From Algihabitans albus (GTDB taxonomy: Bacteria; Pseudomonadota; Alphaproteobacteria; Kiloniellales; DSM-21159), in assembly GCF_003572205.1 (NCBI RefSeq), contig NZ_QXNY01000006.1, positions 124,001 to 188,000 on the forward strand: a stretch of DNA of 64,000 bases, given 5' to 3'. Numbering within the stretch: the stretch's first letter is position 1; each line of letters starts with the position of its first letter. A model generated the notes under the pieces. That model saw nothing but the letters and a program-made list of their open reading frames with translations, searched no databases and was not told where the DNA came from. A program made the translations under genes and the position numbers. Of this stretch, positions 55,207-63,870 are shown in pieces.

Positions 55207-58155
55207 TCAGCCGTAAGCGCCGAAGCAGTGCGAGATGCCGACCGTGAGGTCCTGGGCGATCTCGAAGGCCGAGAGCATCGGGTCGATCAGCTGCCGGTTC
55301 ATCTCCGCATAGTCGATGGCTTCGGCCCCGCGATAGCTGGCGGCCTCGTCGAGCTGGTAGTCGGCGGCGATCGGCTGGCCCGCCGGAAAGATTCTGCGCA
55401 GCAGTTGGGTCGTCTCGAGCACGCGCAGGCGGGTCGTCAGCGCGATGACGTCGTCCTGCGACATGTCGTGACGGGTCGAGAATTTCGGCAGCCGCGCCGC
55501 CAGCAGGAAGATGTGCTGGATCAGCGCGAGGCGCAGGCTCTGCAGCAAGGCGGGGTCCGCGCTCCGCCGGCTGTCGCCGCCCTCCGCGCCGATCCCGGAC
55601 TCGACGCCGATCTCCGCCAGCAGGTCATCCAGGTGGATGGCATCCTCGCGCAGGGCCGAGCCCAGCCGGAGCATCGCGTAGAAGCGCGGGTCGTCGCGCA
55701 GATGTTCGGCCAGCAGCAAGCAGCCTTCCTTCAGGCCGGTTTCGCGCTCGCGTCTGGGCCGGGCGACCCAGTAGGCGCCGTCGAACAGGGCCGCGTAGGC
55801 CGCCAGCGTGTCCAGGCTGGAGAGCGCCCGGGCGCGCCGCACCAGATCGACGATCACCTTGAGGCGGTCGGAGCGGGCATGCAGGCCGGCGAAGGTTTCG
55901 CGGTCGTGGCGCAAGGCTGAGCCGAGGCCGGCGACCAGGTTGATGCCGTAGCCGAGCTGCTGCAGCAGCGCGTTGTGCGGAATGGCGCGCAACGCGGCGG
56001 CGGCGACGCGGCTGTCGCTGCGGCCATCGAACTGCCGGCTGGTCTTACGCGATCCGGTGGCGACCAGAAGGTTGGTGCCGAAGGCGGTCAGCAAGGTGCT
56101 GTGGTCCGCCTCGGCGAAAAGCCGGGTCTGAAAGCTGCGCAGGCGCTCGTGCAGATCGCGATTGAAGAGGTAGGCCGCGTAGAAGGGGTCGTCCTGGGCC
56201 GGACCGCTGTCGGCCAGGCGCGCTTCCAGGATGCCGGCGAGAACGGCGAGCGCCAGTTCGGCCCGGCCGAAGAAGACGTAGCCGTCGCCGCCCTGGAAAC
56301 TGGTTTCGTGCAGCAGGCGAATGCCGCGCGCCCTGTAGCGCTGCCGCACCCAGGGCGAGAGCACGTAGTCCTGCCGGTCGCGGAAGCTGGCGGGATGCGC
56401 ACCGCGGCCCATCGACTCGCCGTGGGTATCGAAGATCAACACCTCGATCTCGCCCAGATCCTCTGCCGCCTGGGCCGCTTCGATCACGCCCGCCAACTGC
56501 CCCTGCAGCCGCTCGACCGCCAGCGCGGCGGGAACCTGGCCGATGAAACGGCCGGCGTCCGAGAAGCCGGTCTGCACGGCCAGGCGGCCGCGCGCGCCGA
56601 TGTAGCGGCGATAGCTCCTGGTCTTCAGCAGGCTTTCGACCAGCGCGGCGCCGTGCTCCAGCGCCTGCTCGGTTTCGAACAGCGGGGAAATGTCGACCCG
56701 GTCCTCGACGCCGAACAGGCGGGCGAAGTAGAGCGCGGCCAGCGGTGTGAAGGGATGCTCGCACTCGGCGATCAGCAGCCGGATCGGTTTGTCGCCGTCG
56801 ATGTGCTTGAGGATCTGCGCAATCGCGATGAACTGGCGGACCGCGGTGGCGCTTTCCAGCGCCAGCGAGGCGAAGTTGACCGTCTCCCGCGGCAGATCCT
56901 CCACCGCGCGATCCAACTGGTTCAGCAGGACCCGGCTTTCCATCTCGGTGGCGGGGGCGAGGCCCAGGGGCTTGCGGATGGCGTTGTGCACCTGGGCCGC
57001 GTTGATGCGCAGGTGGATCAATCCGGCGCCGAGGCCGTGCAATTGGATTTCGGACCGCAAGACGGCGAATGACCGGGCTGCCTCTTGCTGGCCTGCCGCT
57101 TCGACGGCCTCGTTCAGGTTGTCGATCAGGTTTGCGGTCGAATTTCCCAGTCCGCCGTCGCGCCGCCGGGTCAGGCTGTTGGCCGCCGTTGTCAGGGCCG
57201 CCGGACCCTCCAGATCGCCGTGGAAGGCCGCGATCTGCCGGGCGACGGCCTGCAGTTCCTCGCGCAGTCGTCTGATCGCCGTCTGTGCCGCCGCAAGGGC
57301 GGCGTCGTCTGTCGGCAGTTCGGCGAGGATATTCTCCAGGCGTCTCGCGTAGCGCTCGAGCTGCCAGCGTTTTTCCTGCAGGCGGAAGCGGATGCTGTCG
57401 ACCCAGGTGATGTCGTTGCGTCCGTCCAGATCGTAGCCGACCCAGGTGGCGAGGCTGATGGGCGCCGGGCGCAGCTCTCTCCAGCGATCGGGATAGACCT
57501 CCTGAGCGACCTGCAGGATCGTGCGCAGCAGCGTCGCCACGGCGTCCTGCGCCTGGGCCAGGGCCGACAGCGCCTGTTCGTGCTCGCTGTCGAGGGTGAT
57601 CGGCTGATCGGGCCGGTGCGGCAGGTTGCGCAGGTTGCGCTCGGTCTCCGCCCTCGGCTTGCGGCCCTCGACCAGGTCGGTGAGCAGCTCGCGCAGGGCC
57701 TGCGACATGGCGAAGGTGGGATGCGCCGTAAAGACGATCCCGTCCTCCGGTCGGCTCCAGAGCGCGGCGAAGTCCTCGAAGGGTGTCGTCGCTCCCGCGT
57801 TCCCGACGGTCGTGCCCCGCACCAGGGCCGTCAGCCGAGCCCTGCCCGGCTGGCCGCCGGCTCCGTCAGCGCCGCCGCCCGTCTTGTCACTTTCGAGGCC
57901 GAGATAGCGGCGCAGGCGCTCGGCGCGGTCGATCAGCGCCTCGTCGCTCAGCGTCTTGGCGGCAGCGGCGATATCGCGTAGGCCGACCTCTCCGCGTTCC
58001 AGCGCGACCGACAGCTCGAAGGCCAGGTGCTGCACGGGATTGAAGAGGGGTTCCTGCCGACTGCGGGCACGGTAGGCGACCAGCCGCTCGCGCCACTCAC
58101 TCAAAAGGTCCGGCGCCGGTTTCGCGCTGTCGGCAAGGGCTTGGCGCGAACTCAC
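55207..58155 (-). CDS. ppc: Phosphoenolpyruvate-carboxylase family protein with altered active site
   Basis: Protein of 982 aa, of PEP-carboxylase length and fold. Conserved segments are FTAHPTF with catalytic-type H145, WVGYDLDGRNDI, SPLFETEQALE, GSRK (R703) and AIPHNALLQQLGYG. The catalytic loop deviates. Where E. coli has GYSDSAKDAG this protein has GFSDAGRFIG (R535 in place of the lysine), and HGRGGSIGRGG becomes HGESMGRGAHP (E580 in place of the first arginine). GTG start, 3 bases after the stop of the pseudo-HtrA gene, so they form an operon. It may be a divergent carboxylase or a non-carboxylating relative. Confidence 0.82.
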   Translation of the reverse strand: MSSRQALADSAKPAPDLLSEWRERLVAYRARSRQEPLFNPVQHLAFELSVALERGEVGLRDIAAAAKTLSDEALIDRAERLRRYLGLESDKTGGGADGAGGQPGRARLTALVRGTTVGNAGATTPFEDFAALWSRPEDGIVFTAHPTFAMSQALRELLTDLVEGRKPRAETERNLRNLPHRPDQPITLDSEHEQALSALAQAQDAVATLLRTILQVAQEVYPDRWRELRPAPISLATWVGYDLDGRNDITWVDSIRFRLQEKRWQLERYARRLENILAELPTDDAALAAAQTAIRRLREELQAVARQIAAFHGDLEGPAALTTAANSLTRRRDGGLGNSTANLIDNLNEAVEAAGQQEAARSFAVLRSEIQLHGLGAGLIHLRINAAQVHNAIRKPLGLAPATEMESRVLLNQLDRAVEDLPRETVNFASLALESATAVRQFIAIAQILKHIDGDKPIRLLIAECEHPFTPLAALYFARLFGVEDRVDISPLFETEQALEHGAALVESLLKTRSYRRYIGARGRLAVQTGFSDAGRFIGQVPAALAVERLQGQLAGVIEAAQAAEDLGEIEVLIFDTHGESMGRGAHPASFRDRQDYVLSPWVRQRYRARGIRLLHETSFQGGDGYVFFGRAELALAVLAGILEARLADSGPAQDDPFYAAYLFNRDLHERLRSFQTRLFAEADHSTLLTAFGTNLLVATGSRKTSRQFDGRSDSRVAAAALRAIPHNALLQQLGYGINLVAGLGSALRHDRETFAGLHARSDRLKVIVDLVRRARALSSLDTLAAYAALFDGAYWVARPRRERETGLKEGCLLLAEHLRDDPRFYAMLRLGSALREDAIHLDDLLAEIGVESGIGAEGGDSRRSADPALLQSLRLALIQHIFLLAARLPKFSTRHDMSQDDVIALTTRLRVLETTQLLRRIFPAGQPIAADYQLDEAASYRGAEAIDYAEMNRQLIDPMLSAFEIAQDLTVGISHCFGAYG

Positions 58156-58158
58156 GGG

Positions 58159-59220
58159 CTAGAAACTGCCGTCCAGCATGAGGAAGTCGTAGCGGTCGAT
58201 CGAACGGACTTCGGTCTCGCGCCGTCCGTCGGCGCGCAGAACCGTCAGGGGCACCTCCACCCCGGCGTCTCCGAGCGCCCAGATCTTGCGGTAGAAATCG
58301 GCTTGATCCGCGACCGGTTCGCTCCTCACGGCGACGACGACATCCAGGGGTTCGACACCGGCGCGGTCGGCCGGACCGCCCGGCGTGACGCGCTGAACCA
58401 GAAGCCTGTCGCCGACCTCCACCGTGTGTAGCCCCAACCAGGGCCGGGGCGCGGTGTTGGCGCGGCCGAAGGCGAGCAGGTCGTCGTAGATGGGCCGCAA
58501 GGTCTGGATCGGTACGAACATGTTTCCCGGCAGGACTCTGCCGCCCACTCCGCCGCTATCCCCGCCCAGCGCGTCGCCGACGTGGAGCGACCCGATGCCG
58601 AGCAGTTCGCCCTGCCGGCTGACCAGTGCCGCGCCGCCGTAGCCCGGATGGGGCGGGGTGGTGAAAATCGCGTCGGACAGAAGGTACTCCCAGTAGCCGG
58701 TAAAGTCCCGCCGCGAAACGACGATGGCTGGCGCGACCCTTTGCTGGCGGCCCGTGGAGGCGACCACCAGGACCTCGCTGCGCTCTTCCGCGTCCGTCAG
58801 GGAATTGCCCAGCGGCATCGCCGGCAGGCCGAGAGGCCGGTCGGCGCGCACCAGACCGAAACCGCTGTCGTAGTCGTAGGCCGTCACTTCGGCACCGACG
58901 ATGCGGTCGTCGGGCAGCAGCAGTTCGACGGAGCCGGCTTCCATGACCAGATAGCCGATCGTGAGAACGAGACCCTCGCGCGCGTCGATAACGACGCCCG
59001 AGCCCTGGCGTTCCGTCCCCAGGCTACCGGCGGTGCGGGCGTCCGCTGGAATTAGGGCGCGAATGCCGATGACCGCCTCGAGGGGACTGACGGCCTCAAG
59101 AGGACTGGCGGACCTTTCGCCATCAGGCGCGCCGGTCTGGGCGAGACCGGGCCGGCCGGTCAGCGGAGAGACGGCGATGAGAAGTAGAAGTCCGAGCTGT
59201 GCAAGGCGATGCAATGCCAT
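58159..59220 (-). CDS. HtrA-like trypsin-fold/PDZ protein lacking catalytic residues
   Basis: Exported protein of 353 aa with a signal peptide (about 1-27). The trypsin-like domain has GSGVVIDAREGLVLT, but the expected histidine position of the LTNxHV motif is Y90 (LTIGYLV). The GNSGGAL serine motif is HPGYGGAAL, with G195 in place of serine. DYDSGFGLVRAD keeps an acidic residue. A PDZ domain covers about 255-345 (PWLGLHTVEVGDRLLVQRVTPGGPADRAG in parts). A duplicated SPLEAV lies after the signal. It is presumably a non-proteolytic binding protein. ATG follows GGAGG. Confidence 0.8.
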   Translation of the reverse strand: MALHRLAQLGLLLLIAVSPLTGRPGLAQTGAPDGERSASPLEAVSPLEAVIGIRALIPADARTAGSLGTERQGSGVVIDAREGLVLTIGYLVMEAGSVELLLPDDRIVGAEVTAYDYDSGFGLVRADRPLGLPAMPLGNSLTDAEERSEVLVVASTGRQQRVAPAIVVSRRDFTGYWEYLLSDAIFTTPPHPGYGGAALVSRQGELLGIGSLHVGDALGGDSGGVGGRVLPGNMFVPIQTLRPIYDDLLAFGRANTAPRPWLGLHTVEVGDRLLVQRVTPGGPADRAGVEPLDVVVAVRSEPVADQADFYRKIWALGDAGVEVPLTVLRADGRRETEVRSIDRYDFLMLDGSF

Positions 59221-59365
59221 GATAGGCCTCCGAAAGTCGATCCGACCTCCCCTGGGCAACAAGTCGCTCTTACCAGCTAGGCTAGCACGGCAAGGCCCGC
59301 GGACAAGCCGCGCGGCGCGCCCTGGCGAATATTATTGAAGCGCGACCCCTAAGGAACGGCCCGGC

Positions 59366-60526
59366 TCAGTCTTCCAGCAGGTATCCGCTGCGATGGGGCA
59401 ACGGGGTGCGTCCGACGATCTTGGCCAAGGCCATTCCCGGCGTAACGTAGCGGTGGCTGCGGATCGAGAGGATCAGCCCATCGGTCGTGGCCGTTATGGC
59501 TCGGCGGGCTCGCTTCGGATCGGTCGCGGCGGGATCGACGATCTCGCAGATCAGGTCGCCGATCTTGACCCGGTCGCCCGGTTCGACGCCGTAGACGACC
59601 ACGCCCGCGCTGGGCGCCTTGACGCTGTCTGTGGCCGTCAGTTCCGTGGCCTCGCAATGCAGTTTCGGCAAGGCGCCGGGTTGACCGGCGATGAAACCGC
59701 GGCGCTGCAGGGTTCGGAAGATGGCCAGCGCGTCGGCCGAGGCTTGGGCGTCGTTGACGTCCATCCAGCCGCGCAACTCCACGGTCGCGGCCTCGCAAGC
59801 CGGCGGGATCGGTGCGCCGGAAAAGCGCTCGGCGAGCCGGAGCCAGGGTGTCGAGAAGGCTTCGTCGAAGGATCCGCCCCCGGAATCCTCGGCCAGCAGA
59901 ACGGCGCGGACACCCAGCTCGGCGGCCAGATCCTGGGCTTGCGGCCAGTGTTGCGGGATCAGGAAGAGATGCGGGAGCGCCAGGTCGTCGCAATGCAGGT
60001 CCAGAACCAGGTCGGCGTCGCAGGCTTCGCGGGCCAGGATCAACCGCAAGGCCTGCAGGGAGCGCTGGGGCGTAATCTCGTCGAGCGCGTTTCGGAAGGC
60101 CGTCCGGATTACGGTCACGTTGCTGCCGGCATCGTCGCTCAACTGGCCGGCCACCCGGTCGCCGGCCAGGGCGGCCAGATCGGGCCAATTGCGATTGAAG
60201 TTGCCCCCGGACAACGCGAATTCGAAGCGCCCAAGCTGCGTATGATCGAAGAACTGAGCCAGGCCGAGCGGATTGGCGTAAGGCACCAGAGCGATCTGCC
60301 CCGTCACCTCGCCGTTGGTTTCGGCCTGCTGCAGAAGGCGCAGCAAATGGTGGGCGACCAGCAGACCGGGTGTCTCGTCGGCATGGAGCGAAGCTTGGAT
60401 GTAGGCCTTCCGTCCGGTCGGCGACTCGGGGATGACCGACTCGGGGCCGAAACGGTGGATCAGCAACTGCTGCGCCGTGCCGGCAGCGGGTGCCGGCAAG
60501 CTACGGATGTCGGTGCGTCGCGCCAT
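59366..60526 (-). CDS. Succinylglutamate desuccinylase/aspartoacylase family protein
   Basis: Zinc-dependent deacylase of 386 aa. The metal site is HADETPG (H and E) with a later LDLHCDD histidine. GGNFNRNWPDL is the substrate-site segment of the family. The C-terminal domain (about 290-386, with SAGVVVYGVEPGDRVKIGDLICEIVDP in parts) is a beta-barrel resembling a biotinyl-like fold, as in AstE/AspA relatives. The start MARRTDIRSLPAP was chosen from the conserved length. The substrate is unknown; an N-acyl amino acid is likely. Confidence 0.82.
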   Translation of the reverse strand: MARRTDIRSLPAPAAGTAQQLLIHRFGPESVIPESPTGRKAYIQASLHADETPGLLVAHHLLRLLQQAETNGEVTGQIALVPYANPLGLAQFFDHTQLGRFEFALSGGNFNRNWPDLAALAGDRVAGQLSDDAGSNVTVIRTAFRNALDEITPQRSLQALRLILAREACDADLVLDLHCDDLALPHLFLIPQHWPQAQDLAAELGVRAVLLAEDSGGGSFDEAFSTPWLRLAERFSGAPIPPACEAATVELRGWMDVNDAQASADALAIFRTLQRRGFIAGQPGALPKLHCEATELTATDSVKAPSAGVVVYGVEPGDRVKIGDLICEIVDPAATDPKRARRAITATTDGLILSIRSHRYVTPGMALAKIVGRTPLPHRSGYLLED

Positions 60527-60814
60527 GGGTCGAGGGCTCGGATCGGGGGAAAGTGCCACGAGAGTTGCGCTCGCCGGCCTTTCGGTCAAGGTATTGATTT
60601 GGGGAGCATTTTCCGGCGGCCTCAGACAAGGCTGTGACCTGTTTGCAACAGAGTGCGGGAGCCATGCAACAGCGGCATGCCTCGCTTGCGGCAATTTGCA
60701 TAGACGCAAGGCACTTTCATGCACATCTTCAGTGCACAGTTGCTGCGACGCAGCATCTTCGAGTCACCTTGCTGGCGCCGTTTGCCGTTTCTCGGTTTCC
60801 GGCGTGGGCAAGAT
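60527..60814. other. Gene-free stretch upstream of the sRNA candidate
   Basis: About 290 bases with no supported gene. It is rich in TTGC/GCAA words (60640-60760), including several overlapping GCAACAG, TTGCGG and TTGCAT elements. I could not place a promoter with confidence. Confidence 0.4.
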
Positions 60815-60945
60815 TACGATCCGGAGTATTCCGGATGTTAGGGGCCCGCGGACTGCACCCCCCGTGCAGCGGGTCCTACGTCTCCCAGACGTGAAGCCTC
60901 CCTGTTCAACTTGCCCCGGTGGTTCACCGCCGGGGCTTTTCTTTT
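60815..60945 (+). ncRNA. Candidate structured sRNA with C-rich loops
   Basis: Four consecutive hairpins. 60819-60836 has ATCCGGA/TCCGGAT. 60843-60876 has CTGCAC/GTGCAG closed by a CCCCC loop and extended by GGCCCG/CGGGTCC. 60878-60892 has ACGTCT/AGACGT with a CCC loop. The last is an intrinsic terminator at 60913-60945. A single-stranded GCCTCCCTG lies just before the terminator. C-rich loops are typical of alphaproteobacterial sRNAs that pair with Shine-Dalgarno sequences. No ORF fits the region. The promoter was not identified and the 5' end is approximate. Confidence 0.5.
60913..60945 (+). terminator. Strong intrinsic terminator
   Basis: GCCCCGGTGG and CCGCCGGGGC form a 10-bp stem (one G-T pair) with loop TTCA, followed by TTTTCTTTT. 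No protein-coding gene precedes it on the + strand, so it belongs to the sRNA candidate. Confidence 0.85.
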
Positions 60946-61299
60946 GTCTGACAGGTGAGCGGCGCTGGCGGATGAGCGGCCGGGGCCGTGGGCCGCGCCG
61001 GTCTTTTGCGGAACGGTGCGTTCCGCTCTACTCGGCTGGCAAGGGATCGTCTCGCCTGGCAAGGGACCGTCGCCGGCCGACTGTCCGGCTCTCCCTGCAC
61101 GGGTGTTGATCTGCGGTCTTGTGGATATCTCAGAGGCGGTGCCGAGGGCGAAGAGGCCTCTCAGTTATCGGTCCAGTCGCTCCGCATCAAACCTTCGGGA
61201 AGCCTCTGATTCTTCCGATCCAAGAGGACTTCGTCGAGGCTTCGCAAGGGCCGCTGCAGGTAGGGACTGACCGGCTCGGTGGAGCGGTTTTCGAGAGAA

Positions 61300-61320
61300 T
61301 CATCCACAGGTTTATCCACA
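61300..61320 (+). promoter_or_regulatory. Pair of DnaA boxes
   Basis: TCATCCACA at 61300-61308 (one mismatch) and the perfect consensus TTATCCACA at 61312-61320 lie 12 bases apart in the same orientation. A third, inverted site TGTGGATAT (one mismatch) is at 61120-61128. Confidence 0.55.
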
Positions 61321-61382
61321 ATATGCATGGTCTGATACGACTCCTGCCGCAAGATGTTGGGTATTGGATGCCCCGATTCTGC

Positions 61383-61397
61383 TTAACGAGCGGTTAA
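61383..61397. promoter_or_regulatory. CtrA box (TTAA-N7-TTAA)
   Basis: TTAA-CGAGCGG-TTAA is a perfect full CtrA site 63 bases after the DnaA-box pair and 105 bases beyond the stop codon of the IscU-like gene (which reads leftwards from 61957). Confidence 0.55.
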
Positions 61398-61501
61398 TCG
61401 GCAGGGGGTGTCGCGACGCCTTCGCCGAAGCTGCGGGCGTCTTTCGAGCGATTGGAATGGGTTAGCTGCGGGCGGACATTTTTAGGCGGACGTGGATATT
61501 T

Positions 61502-61957
61502 TTAGGTCCCGCCGCTGCGCTCCGCCTCGATCTGATCGAGCGCCTTCACCACAGCCTCGAAAGCCAGCAGCACCGACCCGTGGCGGGACTTCACGCCGCG
61601 CGCCGGCAACAGCACTTCCAGGTCCTCCCAGGGCGGCCCCGGCGGCGGTCCGCCCTCCTTTAGCATGGCCTGCATTTCCGTTCGCACACGATGCAGTTCG
61701 GCGCTGGAGCGTCCGATCACATGGCGGGCGAGGATGGAGGCGGCGGCCTGGCCCAGGGTGCAGGCACGCACGGTCTGGCCATAGTCCGAGACGCGGTCTT
61801 GCTGAAGCTTCAGATCGATCGTGATACGGCTGCCGCAGAGCGGACTGACCTGCTGTACTGTTGCGTCGGGGGTTTGCAGCCGCTCTTGCCGCGGGATGTC
61901 GCGGGCGAGCGCCATGACCCGGTCGTTATAGAGCTGCTTCAATGCGTCGTCGGCCAT
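61502..61957 (-). CDS. IscU/NifU-like Fe-S cluster scaffold protein
   Basis: Protein of 151 aa of the NifU_N/IscU fold: VSPLCGSRITIDL with C41 and RACTLGQAAASILARH with C66. The third cluster-binding cysteine of IscU (the R-x-x-C position after about residue 120) is replaced in ARGVKSRHGSVLLAFEA, so only two of three are present. This divergent scaffold type is common beside folate/histidine genes in alphaproteobacteria; here it is divergent from hisI. Confidence 0.8.
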   Translation of the reverse strand: MADDALKQLYNDRVMALARDIPRQERLQTPDATVQQVSPLCGSRITIDLKLQQDRVSDYGQTVRACTLGQAAASILARHVIGRSSAELHRVRTEMQAMLKEGGPPPGPPWEDLEVLLPARGVKSRHGSVLLAFEAVVKALDQIEAERSGGT

Positions 61958-62133
61958 CTCGTGCCTATCGGTGATCCTGTGTCCGGTGGTCCTGGGCGAA
62001 CCGGGGACGCCGCCCAGCTCGGCCCTTTCCTGACGGTCGCTTTCTTGCGGTGGCGAACCACGGTGGGTATATCACCCGCTTCGCCGACCGCGCCATCGGC
62101 AGGTCGTCTCCGTCAGACATGGGTTGGAAAACC

Positions 62134-62628
62134 ATGACCGAACAGGCCCCGAAGTCCCCGCTCTTTGCCAAGCGCCTCACTGTCGAACAGGTCGAGGAAG
62201 GCCACGAGCTGGCGCCGAAGTTCGACGAGCAGGGCCTGATTCCCGTCGTCACCACGGCCTATGACGGCGGCGAGCTGCTGATGCACGGCTACATGAATGC
62301 CGAGGCGCTGACGCGGACCTTCGAAAGCGGCGAGGCCTGGTATTATTCGCGCAGCCGCAAGGCGCTCTGGCACAAGGGCGCCACCAGCGGTCTGGTTCAG
62401 AAGGTGCGCGAGATGCGCATCGACGACGATCAGGATTGCGTCTGGCTGCGGGTCGAGGTCGTCGGCGACGCCAGTTGCCACGTCGGCTACCGCTCCTGCT
62501 TCTACCGCTCGCTGCCGGTCGGCGAGGCTCCGGAGCAGGGGCCGGTGAAACTCCGTTTCGAAGAGACGGAGAAGACCTTCGATCCCGTCGAGGTCTACGG
62601 CGACGCGCCCAACCCGACGCAGCTTTAG
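62134..62628 (+). CDS. hisI: Phosphoribosyl-AMP cyclohydrolase
   Basis: Histidine-biosynthesis enzyme of 164 aa opening the purine ring of PR-AMP. It has [31 protein letters not shown], the metal-binding [12 protein letters not shown] and the zinc cysteines in [11 protein letters not shown]. It lacks a HisE domain, as expected for alphaproteobacteria. ATG 62134 is preferred over 62119 and 62050. Unlinked to other his genes in this window. Confidence 0.94.
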   Translation: MTEQAPKSPLFAKRLTVEQVEEGHELAPKFDEQGLIPVVTTAYDGGELLMHGYMNAEALTRTFESGEAWYYSRSRKALWHKGATSGLVQKVREMRIDDDQDCVWLRVEVVGDASCHVGYRSCFYRSLPVGEAPEQGPVKLRFEETEKTFDPVEVYGDAPNPTQL

Positions 62629-62652
62629 GGACAGGCGCGAGACGGGGGCGCG

Positions 62653-63870
62653 TTAAAGCAGGCTCTCGGCGCGTGCCAGCAGCGCGGCCCGGTTGGGCCG
62701 GAAGTCGCGGTCGATCCACCAGGCCTCCAACGCGCTCAGCAGATCCCCGATCGCCGGGCCCTTCTCGACGCCCAGTGCGATCAGATCGCGGCCCTTGACC
62801 GGGAAAGTCAGGTCCGGCCAGGCCGCCGCTTCGGCCAAGGCCGCTTCCAAGCCGTCTGTTTCATCGCCGCGCGCGGCGGCCAGGCGCAGCAGGTCGGCCA
62901 CCGCCGCTTTGCCCAGGCGGTAGCAGGCAACCCGCAGATCTTTTCGCGGCATGCCCGCGGCGACCGGCAGCGGCGGCTGCGTCAGCAGTTCCAGCCGTGT
63001 CCGCTCGGCGTTCGACAGCCGCAGGCGCGCGGCGATGGCGTCCGCCCCCTTGCGATCCGTATCGACCAGGGCCGCGAGTCGCAGCAGCGCGTCGGGCGGA
63101 GCGGCCTCCAACGCCAGCAGCCGGGCGAGAGGCGCCGTGTCGCCCTCCTCCGGCAGCTCCTCGGCGAGGATGCGGTGGAGAATCATGATCTCGAGAGTCG
63201 GCACCGGGTCGGGCGCCTCCAGCAGGCGCAGCAACTCGGCCCGTACTCGCTCTTGCGACAGGCGGATCAGCTCCGGCGCCGCCGCCGCGGCGGCGGCAAG
63301 TCCCTCCGGGTCGGGCGCCCCCCGGCCGTAGTGGGCATGAAAACGGAAGAAGCGCAGCAGGCGCAGATAGTCTTCCGCGATTCGCTGTGTCGCCTTGCCG
63401 ACGAAGCGCACCCGCCCGGCGCGCAGGTCCCGCAGACCGCCGAAGTAGTCGAAGATCGCGCCCTCGGGCGTGCAGGAGAGGGCGTTCATGGTGAAGTCCC
63501 GCCGTGCGGCGTCCGCCCGCCAGTCGTCGGTGAAGGCCACTGTGGCATGGCGGCCGAAGGTCTCGACGTCCTCGCGCAGGGTCGTGATCTCGAAGGGGTG
63601 ATGCGCCGCGACGGCGGTGATGGTTCCGTGCGCGAGCCCGGTGGGGACCGCTTTCAGGCCAGCGGCCTCGATCAGATGGGTGACCCGCTCCGGCCCCGCC
63701 GGAGTCGCGATGTCGATGTCGCGCACCGGCCGCCCGGCCAGGGCATCGCGCACGCAGCCGCCGACGAAGCGCGCTTCGGCACCGCCGGCCGCCAGCGCCG
63801 CCAGCACGGCGCGGGTCGGCGCGGTGGTCATCCAGTCCTGGGGGGGAATCGTCTCGCGGGGCGGCTCCAT
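62653..63870 (-). CDS. CCA tRNA nucleotidyltransferase
   Basis: Class II nucleotidyltransferase of 405 aa. The head domain has FVGGCVRDALAGRPVRDIDIAT (GGxVRD and catalytic DxD). It is followed by RRDFTMNALSCTPEGAIFDYFGG, RIAEDYLRLLRFFRFHAHYG and a helical tail. It adds or repairs the CCA end of tRNAs, or acts as a poly(A) polymerase; the alphaproteobacterial members of this size are usually the CCA enzyme. The last 130 bases of the window upstream hold nothing I recognise. Confidence 0.9.
   Translation of the reverse strand: MEPPRETIPPQDWMTTAPTRAVLAALAAGGAEARFVGGCVRDALAGRPVRDIDIATPAGPERVTHLIEAAGLKAVPTGLAHGTITAVAAHHPFEITTLREDVETFGRHATVAFTDDWRADAARRDFTMNALSCTPEGAIFDYFGGLRDLRAGRVRFVGKATQRIAEDYLRLLRFFRFHAHYGRGAPDPEGLAAAAAAAPELIRLSQERVRAELLRLLEAPDPVPTLEIMILHRILAEELPEEGDTAPLARLLALEAAPPDALLRLAALVDTDRKGADAIAARLRLSNAERTRLELLTQPPLPVAAGMPRKDLRVACYRLGKAAVADLLRLAAARGDETDGLEAALAEAAAWPDLTFPVKGRDLIALGVEKGPAIGDLLSALEAWWIDRDFRPNRAALLARAESLL

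Larger units (their letters stand above)
60946..61501. other. Non-coding region with DnaA boxes, a CtrA box and short repeats
   Basis: About 550 bases without a supported gene. A 20-bp unit is imperfectly duplicated at 61036-61075 (CTGGCAAGGGA in both). DnaA-box-like 9-mers occur at 61120-61128, 61300-61308 and 61312-61320, and a CtrA box at 61383-61397. Near the end GCGGAC and ATTTTTAG are repeated twice (about 61470-61506). Confidence 0.5.

Noticed and set aside
61036-61075. Two imperfect 20-bp units as an iteron array
   Set aside because: Only two copies with several mismatches, and they are not DnaA- or Rep-like; noted within the region description only.
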